Assembly: GCF_000315915.1 (NCBI RefSeq) | Contig: NC_020185.1 | Span: forward strand, 992,001-1,056,000 | DNA length: 64,000 bases | Direction: 5' to 3' | Source: Henningerozyma blattae CBS 6284 | Lineage: Eukaryota; Ascomycota; Saccharomycetes; Saccharomycetales; Saccharomycetaceae | Made by a program: the position numbers and the translations under genes | Shown: piece by piece, positions 1 to 8,728 of the stretch | How positions within the stretch are numbered: position 1 is the first letter of the stretch | Layout: each line of letters starts with the position of its first letter | The notes under the pieces: generated by a model | Database searches by the model: none | Seen by the model: the letters and a program-made list of their open reading frames with translations, nothing else | What the model was told of the DNA's origin: nothing

Positions 1-438
1 ACCTCTCTTGTGAGATTTTTTTCTTTGATGGCTTGAATTTAATAATGAATCTGTAGCATTATTTATTGATTGGAAATTGGAATCATCAAGTACGTCTAAT
101 TGTAATTGGTTCCAATCCAAATCAGGAATAAGATCATTTTCATTTATATTATGATTTAATAATGATGGATCATTGTCAAATTCAATCATGGAAGGTAATA
201 ATTTTTGATCATTATGATTGGAGTTATCCTTTAACATTGTAATTGGCAACGGTATATCCAAATCGTTTAATTCTTTGGATATAAGATCATCAAATTGATA
301 ATAATTAGTGTCATATGAGTGATATTGAGTGACGGACGTGTGTTGAGTCGAATTTGAAGGAGAAGGATTCTGATTCACCAGAAGACTTCCATCATCTATA
401 GCAGAAAGAAGTAAAGGATTATGTTTTGTCAAATTCAT
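1..438 (-). CDS. ACE2: Ace2 transcription factor, N-terminal part (cut by window edge)
   Basis: The reverse strand reads from an ATG at 438 to the window edge, giving 146 residues with no stop. Ace2 is the C2H2 zinc-finger activator of daughter-cell genes after mitosis; the zinc fingers lie outside the window. Two segments recall S. cerevisiae Ace2: a YYQFDDLISKELNDLDIPL stretch in the first half, and a KKSHKRG tail at the edge that matches the start of the HKRGLS-type Cbk1 kinase site. The paralogue Swi5 is weaker in both segments. USB1 and CKI1 follow as at the ACE2 locus, although SWI5 also sits beside a CKI1 paralogue, so the motifs decide. Complete function cannot be judged from this fragment. 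Confidence 0.83.
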   Translation of the reverse strand, partial: MNLTKHNPLLLSAIDDGSLLVNQNPSPSNSTQHTSVTQYHSYDTNYYQFDDLISKELNDLDIPLPITMLKDNSNHNDQKLLPSMIEFDNDPSLLNHNINENDLIPDLDWNQLQLDVLDDSNFQSINNATDSLLNSSHQRKKSHKRG

Positions 439-1135
439 TATCAGTCAATAAGAATCGATTTGATTATGAATGAAATATGACCGTGTGGGAGGAATGGAGT
501 GGAAGATTTCAAAGCAATTAATTAATAGCAATAGATTTTGAGTAAAGAGTGTTGGGATATTTTCTGCTTGAATTATTTTTTAAAAATTTTTTATTGTTTT
601 TATAATTTTTTTGTTGGTTTTTCGTTCTAGCAAAGATATATATGGTATAATAAATATTTGTTAATAACTGGAAAGTTCAAAAAAATAAAAAAATTTAAAA
701 ATTGAATTGATTAAGTAAATAAAAAAATCCTTATACTATGGAATATAAAATACGAAATAATTTGGAATATATGGAAATGCTAAGTTCAACGGGATAATAT
801 GCTAGTTGACAATTGCTCTGGGTTAATTCAATTTAATTATTTAATTATTCAAATTTAATTAATAAATTAATTAGAATGAAATTTCACTGCCGTCTCTGAT
901 AAATGATATTATAAAACAAAACTGGGAGAGTTGAAAAAAAACTGAACTCTTGATAATTAAATAGAAGGCGTCTTAATCATAGTATATCTAAGAAAAATAG
1001 ACAAAAGAGCCCTAATGTCTCATTAAATTTCATATTATGATATACTAATACTCGATTTTTCCAAAACTGCCTGGTAGTATTTACATTTTACCCATTGCGG
1101 TAATCCCACATTTCCCACTCTGAAACGGAATTTCG

Positions 1136-1145
1136 CCTAATTAGG
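1136..1145. promoter_or_regulatory. Candidate Mcm1 site upstream of ACE2
   Basis: CCTAATTAGG is a perfect palindrome fitting the Mcm1 CC-box pattern. It lies about 700 bp upstream of the ACE2 ATG. On the ACE2 strand, just upstream of the palindrome, is a TGTTTTTTTG tract that could serve as a poor forkhead site. In S. cerevisiae ACE2 and SWI5 belong to the G2/M CLB2 cluster driven by Mcm1-Fkh2-Ndd1. The function here is inferred from pattern and gene identity. Confidence 0.45.
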
Positions 1146-1260
1146 AATCAAAAAAACATTGGAAATTTACCGAAAGTGGTATTTAGGAAATTGAAAAATA
1201 ATTGAAAAATAATTGAAAAATTACAAAAAATTATTAGAAATATTATTGGAAATTTTAATG

Positions 1261-1268
1261 GTCACGTG
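1261..1268. promoter_or_regulatory. GTCACGTG box (Cbf1/bHLH type)
   Basis: This is an exact RTCACRTG octamer, 820 bp upstream of ACE2 and 42 bp past the USB1 stop. It matches the Cbf1 consensus. Which gene it serves is unclear. Confidence 0.4.
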
Positions 1269-1309
1269 CATTCATCATAATGTGACTGTGAAATTGGTGA
1301 CTGTGAACT

Positions 1310-2188
1310 TCAACTTGGTGACTTAGAAGAGGATGACTTTGGAGTCATGTAGAAAGATATCTTTTGGCGTCCCTGGTCCATGCACACTGTTTTGATGGGA
1401 ATTGATAGATAAGTGTCTTTACGTGGGTCAACGATAAAGGCTTTATTGGAAGACGTGAATGCAGTCATGTATTCTTCTAATTTAGATTGGCTAAGGTTTA
1501 ATGCTTGTCCTAAGGAAACGTGAGCTGTGGAAGGGTTAATCAGATATTTACTATAATCTAGTATGTTCACATCTTTCATCGCATGGCCGATCTGGTTTAT
1601 TAGGGGTTCTATTTGTTTTACTTTACAATCAAAACTGACAGGAAATCCTATAAATAAACCAGAACGGTAATGAGCTCTATACAATTCGAACAGTGGGAGA
1701 AATTCTAAAGTGAATGGTTCAATGGAATGCATATGTTTTTCCAAAGATGCCTTGAGCAAGTCACGTTGCTCAATGGAATGGAATTCGATGTTTCTCGTTA
1801 AAGAAACATGCAATGGTAATGGAGCTCCTAAATCTGAGAAAAATGCAGGGGTGAAAGAGTAAGGGAGATTTTTGTCTTTACAAACCTGGTTTATTAATGA
1901 ATGTAATCTTATCCGTTCAGATTTTGCTATTCGCCATTCTAAATATATGAAAGTACTCCATACGGTCCTTTGTCTCATATTATCGCAATTTTTATGGTTA
2001 ATATAATTGAGTGAAGGTGGGAAATGATATTTAGAAGTGATTGACGAGGGAATTGTCTCTTTTTTTGTTGTAGACGTGTTATGATCTTTTTCTTTTTCTT
2101 TTTCTTCTTCTATCTCAATATGTTTTACTGATTCAGAATCCTCGTCACTAGAATAATCAGATGCATACAATTCTTGTAACACATTCAT
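1310..2188 (-). CDS. USB1: Usb1-like U6 snRNA phosphodiesterase
   Basis: A 292-residue member of the 2H phosphoesterase family. Usb1 trims the 3' oligo(U) tail of U6 snRNA in the nucleus and protects U6 from decay. The two catalytic HxS motifs are present and well spaced: H127-V-S129 in LHVSLT and H223-V-S225 in AHVSLG. The first 50 residues are acidic and lysine-rich with no recognisable fold. The length is close to the S. cerevisiae protein. The start is the first in-frame ATG, followed by NVLQELYASDYSSDEDS. It lies between ACE2 and CKI1 and is divergent from CKI1 across about 600 bp, the same order as S. cerevisiae chromosome XII. Confidence 0.9.
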   Translation of the reverse strand: MNVLQELYASDYSSDEDSESVKHIEIEEEKEKEKDHNTSTTKKETIPSSITSKYHFPPSLNYINHKNCDNMRQRTVWSTFIYLEWRIAKSERIRLHSLINQVCKDKNLPYSFTPAFFSDLGAPLPLHVSLTRNIEFHSIEQRDLLKASLEKHMHSIEPFTLEFLPLFELYRAHYRSGLFIGFPVSFDCKVKQIEPLINQIGHAMKDVNILDYSKYLINPSTAHVSLGQALNLSQSKLEEYMTAFTSSNKAFIVDPRKDTYLSIPIKTVCMDQGRQKISFYMTPKSSSSKSPS

Positions 2189-2791
2189 AGATTTTCAATT
2201 ACGTCTTTTATTCGATTGGTTTATACCTTAATGAGTTTCTATTGTAATATTTTGTAGTTTATTCTTAGTTCTGAAATTCAATTAGATAGGAAGCCAGTTC
2301 CGTAGATTCGCGGATAACATTATTTCGTGTTAACTAGTAAACAATATTTAATAGGGCGAATATCATATTTATTGTTGGACAAAAGTAATCTTGGAAATTC
2401 ACGATATATATACCTATTCTACCAATAAACAAAATACAGTTCACATATACAGAAGAACTGTACGCTTAGTTATAAGAATTCAAGATATCAAGAATCTAGA
2501 TATCGTGTTATTATCCTCTTTAAAGTTTTTTTATAGCGTTTTTCTTAATCTTTTAGGAAATTTAGGCTCTTAAATTTTATCTCTTATCTTTTTAATAAAG
2601 AACTATTGAATAAAAAAAGAGATTAGCCAAATATAAAATAAAAATAAAACAAGAGGTAAATAAAAGAATTTACTTATCTCTTTAATCAATTGAGTATCAA
2701 TCTATCATTTCATTACTCTTTTTTTTTATCTTCTTTTCTTCCTTTAATATTTTTCTTTAATTTCTACTTCATTTTATATTTTCAATCCATC
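2189..2791. other. Intergenic: divergent USB1/CKI1 promoter
   Basis: This 600-bp AT-rich gap separates two divergent genes. A TTCACATAT element at 2440-2448 is one mismatch from the core of the inositol-responsive box, which is too weak to call. A 60-codon frame at 2391 starts with TTG and is not treated as a gene. Confidence 0.55.
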
Positions 2792-4678
2792 ATGGTTTCA
2801 GATCATCCAATGTCTAAATCACGTTCTTCGAACATTCCAGGAGCTACTTCTCCACGTAGGCCAGGTCTAACCAAGCAAACTTCACTTACAAGGCTAACAA
2901 GGACAATTAGCGTAGAATCTACTTTTTCAATGGCAAGTATTGAAAATGCAACTTCAAATTTAACTCCAGGGAAATTGACTAACCGATCATTAGATGATCT
3001 GACTGAATCTTTAACAAAATTAGGTATAGCTGGAAACCTTACTTCTATTCTGAGTCAAGAAATTCATAGGCAAGATCTTTCTGCTGCCTCGGGCAATAAT
3101 CAAGGAACTAGCACATCATCAGATAAGGAAAAGGATCGTGATTCATTAGAAGTTCCTTTTATAAATATTTCTTTAGATGCTTCGTTACCACATGACTATT
3201 TTAAGGATGATGTTTTAAATACTATTCAAGCTTTACATATTAAACATTGGTATGTTAAAAATGTACCAAATCAATCTATATCACCATTAGATAGGAAGAA
3301 AATTGATTTAACTAGAATAACAGGGGCTATGACCAATGTTATTTATAAAGTTGAATACCCTGAATTGCCTTCTTTATTGTTAAGAGTCTATGGCCCCAAT
3401 GGTGATTCAATTATCGATAGAGAATATGAATTACAAGTATTAGCGAGATTATCAAGTAGAAATATTGGTCCAAAATTATTTGGTTGTTTTGAAAACGGTA
3501 GATTTGAACAATATTTAGAAAACTCTACAACGTTGACTAAAGAAGATATTCGCGATTGGAAAACTTCTCAAAGAATAGCAAGAAGAATGAAAGAGTTGCA
3601 TTCAGGGGTCCCTCTATTACCAAGAGAAAAATTACAAGGTGCTACTGTTTGGAGAATGATTGAAAAATGGTTCAATACAATAGAATCAAATAAAACTTGG
3701 ATTCAATCCAATAAAGTACAAGATGTATTATTAGCTCAAGATTGGGAAAATTTTAAAAAGGCCATACAGTCATATAGATATTGGCTACAAAAAAATAATT
3801 CAAAGATATTTGGAGAAAATTTAGTATTTTGCCATAATGATACACAATATGGTAATTTATTATTTAGTTCTCCTGTTACTAAATCTATTTCTACTGCTAT
3901 ATCAAGTCCATTCTTGGAGCCTGTTAAAAGTAGCGGTTCCATAAGCTCACCATACCTAACTCATGTGAATTCTGCCACTTCTTCTGTTACTTCTTTATTT
4001 CAACCAAATGTAAATATATCTTTAGATGATATTATCTTACCAACAAAAGATGAACAAAAACAGGATTCGAAGCTTGTAGTAATCGATTTCGAATATGCAG
4101 GTCCAAATCCAGCAGTCTTTGATTTAGCAAATCATTTATGTGAATGGATGCATGATTATAACTGTAATGAGCCACATAAGTGTTTCATTGAAAATTTCCC
4201 AAATAGAAACCAAATTTTAAACTTTCTTTATTCATATGTTTCACATCTACGACATGATAAGGGTATATCCATTGATGAAGAAGTTAGGCAATATTATAAT
4301 GCTCTTATGAAATGGAGAGGTACAGTGCAATTATTTTGGGGTTTATGGGCCATTATTCAGAGTGGTAACCTCTCAACCGAGGAAAATAACGAAACTACAA
4401 ATGACCATGGAAATGAAGAAATTACTGTTGAAGAACATGGGCCTGGTGGAGCAAAATATATCATTAAGACAGAGGAATATAATGACGAAGAACATAATGA
4501 ACCAACTCCTCCAATTGAAGAAGTTGAGACAGCAGGTGTTGATATTGACTCATTTGATTACTTAGGGTTTTGCAAAGATAAAATGTCAGTATTTTGGGGT
4601 GATTTGATATCACTAGGTGTAGTAAACGACGGTTATATTGAAGATTCGATTAGAAAACTCGGCTGTGAGCTTGTATAA
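2792..4678 (+). CDS. CKI1: Choline kinase
   Basis: A 628-residue choline/ethanolamine kinase performing the first step of the CDP-choline (Kennedy) pathway in the cytosol. The Brenner phosphotransferase motif is present as FCHNDTQYGNLLF, with H348, N349 and D350. The choline kinase motif follows as VIDFEYAGPNPAVFDLANHLCEW-type sequence from D432, supplying the magnesium-binding acids. A serine-rich stretch of about 50 residues separates the two. The N-terminal 140 residues are Ser/Thr-rich (RRPGLTKQTSLTRLTRT), a likely phosphorylated tail. I start at the ATG at 2792; the frame is open upstream, but only from a TTG through a phenylalanine-rich stretch that looks like leader. It could equally represent EKI1, the duplicate paralogue; neighbour USB1 favours CKI1. 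Confidence 0.9.
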   Translation: MVSDHPMSKSRSSNIPGATSPRRPGLTKQTSLTRLTRTISVESTFSMASIENATSNLTPGKLTNRSLDDLTESLTKLGIAGNLTSILSQEIHRQDLSAASGNNQGTSTSSDKEKDRDSLEVPFINISLDASLPHDYFKDDVLNTIQALHIKHWYVKNVPNQSISPLDRKKIDLTRITGAMTNVIYKVEYPELPSLLLRVYGPNGDSIIDREYELQVLARLSSRNIGPKLFGCFENGRFEQYLENSTTLTKEDIRDWKTSQRIARRMKELHSGVPLLPREKLQGATVWRMIEKWFNTIESNKTWIQSNKVQDVLLAQDWENFKKAIQSYRYWLQKNNSKIFGENLVFCHNDTQYGNLLFSSPVTKSISTAISSPFLEPVKSSGSISSPYLTHVNSATSSVTSLFQPNVNISLDDIILPTKDEQKQDSKLVVIDFEYAGPNPAVFDLANHLCEWMHDYNCNEPHKCFIENFPNRNQILNFLYSYVSHLRHDKGISIDEEVRQYYNALMKWRGTVQLFWGLWAIIQSGNLSTEENNETTNDHGNEEITVEEHGPGGAKYIIKTEEYNDEEHNEPTPPIEEVETAGVDIDSFDYLGFCKDKMSVFWGDLISLGVVNDGYIEDSIRKLGCELV

Positions 4679-5411
4679 ACAATTAATGGTTTACTCATAT
4701 ATTTCTATTTCACTTTTTGCTGCGGAGTTTTACTTCACATTTTATGCTTATGATTTATATCTTTGTAATTATCTTTAAGTAAATTAATTATTTAATAATT
4801 TCATAGAATCACATCGCAAACATATTAAACAATTTATATATTTTATTGTTATTTCATTTAATTTTTTATAATTTATCTAGTGAAATTTAACATTTAATAA
4901 GTATAAGATGAAAATTCAAAAAATTTTCCTAAATATGAAAAATTATAAAATATTTAGTTCCAAGACAAGATAACTTCCTTTAAGGATTTAGCATACTACT
5001 AGAAATTTAACTTTATTATTAGCCTAATTAATAATATTAGAAGTTTAATAATTTGAGGTTACCTTTAAATTTCGCAGATCGCCTATTTATGATTGCCTTT
5101 TGAGGAAAAACAACTTTAAACTCATTTCAAAATGAAATATAAACACATAATTCATAGGTTATCGTTGCATAAAAAGATTACAACTATTTTTTTAAACTAT
5201 TCTGATAACTGTACAATACTCAACAACATAAACGATATATTGTATCTGTAACCATTACTTATTTAGCATTAAATGTCAGTATTTAACAAAAATAGAAAAT
5301 ATACTCATTAATAAAACATTGAAAACGAAAAGAAAATACAAGAAATTGTTTTTCGGTAAGAGTTAGGCTAGTTTTTATTAACTTATTATTAATTTGTGCC
5401 AAATCTCAAGA
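4679..5411. other. Intergenic: CKI1 3' end and SLX4 promoter
   Basis: 730 bp of AT-rich DNA. PDC5 lies between these genes in S. cerevisiae and no remnant of it was recognised. No RNA gene or strong regulatory site was seen. Confidence 0.6.
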
Positions 5412-8198
5412 ATGGAATTTAAAAAAGCGGAAAGAAATTTACAATTACTTCAAAATTTTACTCTTTCTTCATCTCAAACTGATACATGCATTTCAGGTAA
5501 AGTGTTTGCTACACAATGCCCTTCTCAGCAACCCGTACTTTCTTCAATTTCAAATGAGCTTAATAATGAAACTTGTGAGGTAACCAGCAAATCTACAGGG
5601 CTTAATAGAGGATCAACTACTTTGAATGAAATTTCTTCACCTGGAAGACTTACATATACTAATAAATTCCACACTAATAATGATGATATGGAAGCGATAC
5701 TCAATTCATCAGAGAATATTACTAGCAAGATCCCTGATTGTAACTTATCTCACTCAACAAATGATTGTACTTTTTCAAATAATGACTCAAAATTTATCGC
5801 CAATAAAGAAACAATTTCTACCAATATAGTTAATACAGAACTAACTTCACCAGAAATCTCACTTAGCGAGATAACTGAATCTAAAAATATAACTAAACTA
5901 CTGACCGTTGAGGAGAGCTCAGAAGTAACATTTGCTAAAAATTCTCTTTCTACATCTTCCAATCATGAGCTTGTGCAAAATGCTTCTTCTGAGAATAATC
6001 TAACTGGGTTATGTATGCCAGATACTACCATAACTAAGCCATCTAGTAATTATTCACAAATAAAAAATACAATTTGCAATTCTAAGGAACCTCTACCTAA
6101 TTCGGTTATACATCATGATAAAGAAAGTACTAAGGAGAATACGACACTTCGTATCAACCCACAAGAGATTACAGATCCCAAAAGTAATCTGAATAAGAAT
6201 ACTCAAGAACTAATTAGCTCATTTGATGGTAAGATGTCTAATCCAGCTTTTGAACCAGACGAAATTATTACAAATGAAGAGAATATATTTTTAAGCACTC
6301 AAATTCAAAGCAGATTAGACGATTTTGAGAAAGAGAATAACCTTAAAAATAAACTTTCTCAATTCAAGTATACTTTTGAAAATTCCTTTATACCCCATAA
6401 TATACACAAACCTATTAAACAAACAACTTTATTACCAAGTAATGATATGCCAAAACCTACAAAACGAAAGACTCGAAAACCTCAAAATATTACTGATAAG
6501 ACTGATATTTTACTTCAAAAACTTTCTGGCAACTCTTCCAAATATAAAAATATCATCAAAATGCGAGATAAATCTGTGAAAGAAAAAAGAATAGGTAAAA
6601 AAAAGAGTACTAATAAACATCAGACATATAATGACATGGAATGGGACAAAATTTTGAAGAATCTGGTCAATATTTTCCCAAAATCAACAAATATAAGGTC
6701 CCAACAAGAATATTTACAATTTCATGGTGATAATTATAAGTATACTGATTCTAGTTTATGGCAAATTTCGCAACTGCCACCTTTAAAGTCAACAGTACCA
6801 GAAAATGATCCCAAAAATGAACAAGTTATAAACAAGGAAGATAGCTTATTAGACGGCACTTCAGAATTGAAAAATTTTAATGTTTTATCACTATCTCAAG
6901 CAATGGAAGATTTCAAACAAAATGATAAAAATAATGCCTTTTCACAAGACGAACCTGAATTTAAGGTGGAAGCTAATAGCCATAGGCTCTATTCAATGCC
7001 TAATAATGACGATTTAGTGTCTAATAATGACGATAAAGTACAATATGTAGCTTCCTTGCAAGATTTTCCAATTCCAGCTAATAAAACGAGCCATAATATT
7101 ATAGACGAACTTCATACCGAAGAACATCTTTCACTGGATACTAGCATTCTTGATAATGGAAAAAATATTAAGCAAAATGATTTAAAAAATGACCAAATAC
7201 TAATGGCAACAACATCTACTAGTAGTAAATATGATATTCATTCTTTTAATAATGACCATGATTCAATTATTTTGGACAGCGATTTAGAAGATCTGGCAAT
7301 AATAATTCCCTTTGAAACTAAGGAATACCAAAGATTATTACCGGTAACTACATACAACTTTCTCAATAAAATCATTTCCCCAAATTTTCAACATTCAGAA
7401 TTAATTTTTGATAGTAATCGTTCTAATCAGCACTGCATCAGCGCTGAAGATGCCAAAGGATCTTTAGATATCCACACTACAAATGAGGAATTTTCAAATA
7501 ACCGGAAAATAAAGAGATATCAAAGTAATATATTTACAAGGAAGTATTCAGATATCGAAATGGCAAATACTAGTCTAAAAAAGAACCTCGATTCCACTTA
7601 TGACTATAATTCAATGAGTGAACATTTAGAGAGTTCTTTTCTATCAAAACGACTGTATATGTATCTATCAAAGGATGAAAGGGACAATAACGCCAATCAT
7701 CCATTTGAAACTATATTTTCCATTAGCATTAAAGATGATTCAACTATTATCTGTGACTCAGAGGAGGAACTAGACGATACAATCAATTACTCAATTCTCC
7801 AATTTCATAGTGTTAAACTTTCTCCCAGAGTTCATCCTCCTATAATAAAAGAAAAATCCCAGTCCGCACAAAAGCTAAGAGTTAGCATGAAGACAATTGG
7901 TCTAAAACCACTTAGATCTAAATCAGAAATGTTACAGGCATTATCTGCTGCTGCAGAACTGTTCCCAAATGATAATATTTTGGATGATACTCAAAGAAAA
8001 GAGGAAATTCATAAACTTTTAACTAATCTCATCAGAAATTCTCCCAGACTATTGGAAAAAGTTTATTGTTTCGAACCTTTATTTTTAGATTCACTTATAG
8101 ACGAACTAGTTAGTATGAATCCATTCGTGGATTATATTGATGAAGGAAGCATCAGAGAATGGGCTGATATTCAAGGTATTTGTCTGCGTACACGTTAG
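5412..8198 (+). CDS. SLX4: Slx4 structure-specific endonuclease scaffold
   Basis: A 928-residue, mostly disordered Ser/Asn-rich protein whose conserved part is the last 100 residues. Slx4 activates the Slx1 nuclease on branched DNA and also scaffolds Rtt107 and Dpb11 during replication stress. The C-terminal segment, about residues 826-928, contains the GLKPLRSKSEMLQAL and LLEKVYCFEPLF stretches and ends EWADIQGICLRTR, recalling the Slx1-binding conserved C-terminal domain. A basic patch sits near residues 390-410 (KEKRIGKKKSTNK). It is longer than S. cerevisiae Slx4 (748 residues), with the extra length in the disordered part. The upstream frame opens only with a TTG, so the ATG at 5412 is used. 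Placement after CKI1 fits chromosome XII order. Confidence 0.82.
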   Translation: MEFKKAERNLQLLQNFTLSSSQTDTCISGKVFATQCPSQQPVLSSISNELNNETCEVTSKSTGLNRGSTTLNEISSPGRLTYTNKFHTNNDDMEAILNSSENITSKIPDCNLSHSTNDCTFSNNDSKFIANKETISTNIVNTELTSPEISLSEITESKNITKLLTVEESSEVTFAKNSLSTSSNHELVQNASSENNLTGLCMPDTTITKPSSNYSQIKNTICNSKEPLPNSVIHHDKESTKENTTLRINPQEITDPKSNLNKNTQELISSFDGKMSNPAFEPDEIITNEENIFLSTQIQSRLDDFEKENNLKNKLSQFKYTFENSFIPHNIHKPIKQTTLLPSNDMPKPTKRKTRKPQNITDKTDILLQKLSGNSSKYKNIIKMRDKSVKEKRIGKKKSTNKHQTYNDMEWDKILKNLVNIFPKSTNIRSQQEYLQFHGDNYKYTDSSLWQISQLPPLKSTVPENDPKNEQVINKEDSLLDGTSELKNFNVLSLSQAMEDFKQNDKNNAFSQDEPEFKVEANSHRLYSMPNNDDLVSNNDDKVQYVASLQDFPIPANKTSHNIIDELHTEEHLSLDTSILDNGKNIKQNDLKNDQILMATTSTSSKYDIHSFNNDHDSIILDSDLEDLAIIIPFETKEYQRLLPVTTYNFLNKIISPNFQHSELIFDSNRSNQHCISAEDAKGSLDIHTTNEEFSNNRKIKRYQSNIFTRKYSDIEMANTSLKKNLDSTYDYNSMSEHLESSFLSKRLYMYLSKDERDNNANHPFETIFSISIKDDSTIICDSEEELDDTINYSILQFHSVKLSPRVHPPIIKEKSQSAQKLRVSMKTIGLKPLRSKSEMLQALSAAAELFPNDNILDDTQRKEEIHKLLTNLIRNSPRLLEKVYCFEPLFLDSLIDELVSMNPFVDYIDEGSIREWADIQGICLRTR

Positions 8199-8728
8199 TT
8201 CCACTTACAATGTGTTGCCAACATTAAAGATAAACTCGGTAGCTACTTTCCTACTTTCCAGTTAGCCAGCAATTATGATAACAAATTATTATGGTGCTAA
8301 TTTTTTGAAATGCTTATTTAGCTTATTAACATAATACAAGGAACTTATCTGATATTAGGTCTAATAAAGAGGATAAATTTTCTTTCAAAAGGCATAGGAA
8401 TAAAAAACTGCTATTGTAACTATAGTACTATTAACATTGAGCAGTATACACGTGATGATCATGTGCCTGGAAAAGTTGCCCAATAAGCCTTAATGAAAAT
8501 CCCAGATTGCTATGCTTTTCCTAATATAATTACAAATGAGATAAAAGATCCCCGGGCATAGGAAAGGTCCAGAATAAGATCACTAGGGGATGAGTCGCAG
8601 ATTGCTAAAGCTCAAGGAATTATAAAATAAAATATAAGTTTAAATATTTACAGGATTTTATCACACAAAAACAGTAGTCAAACATAAATCATATCTATAC
8701 GTACCGCAATTGTCTACTATTAAGAACC
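8199..8728. other. Intergenic: SLX4 3' end and VPS70 promoter
   Basis: 530 bp. It contains the E-box inverted repeat at 8449-8465. No RNA gene was seen. A TIS11/CTH1 gene would be expected near here from S. cerevisiae order, and no remnant was recognised. Confidence 0.55.
8449..8465. promoter_or_regulatory. E-box inverted repeat
   Basis: CACGTGATGATCATGTG is a nearly perfect 17-bp palindrome that places a CACGTG and a CATGTG box face to face. It lies about 265 bp upstream of the VPS70-like gene. It may bind a bHLH dimer such as Cbf1 or Tye7, or an Ino2/4-type factor; the factor is inferred. Confidence 0.4.

Larger units (their letters stand above)
439..1309. other. Intergenic: ACE2 promoter and USB1 3' end
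   Basis: AT-rich 870-bp gap. It holds an Mcm1-like palindrome at 1136-1145, a GTCACGTG box at 1261-1268 and an 11-bp tandem repeat (ATTGAAAAATA, three copies, 1190-1222). No RNA gene or convincing ORF was seen. Confidence 0.7.

Noticed and set aside
2391..2573. 60-codon frame in the USB1/CKI1 gap
   Set aside because: TTG start and low-complexity composition; likely chance in promoter DNA.
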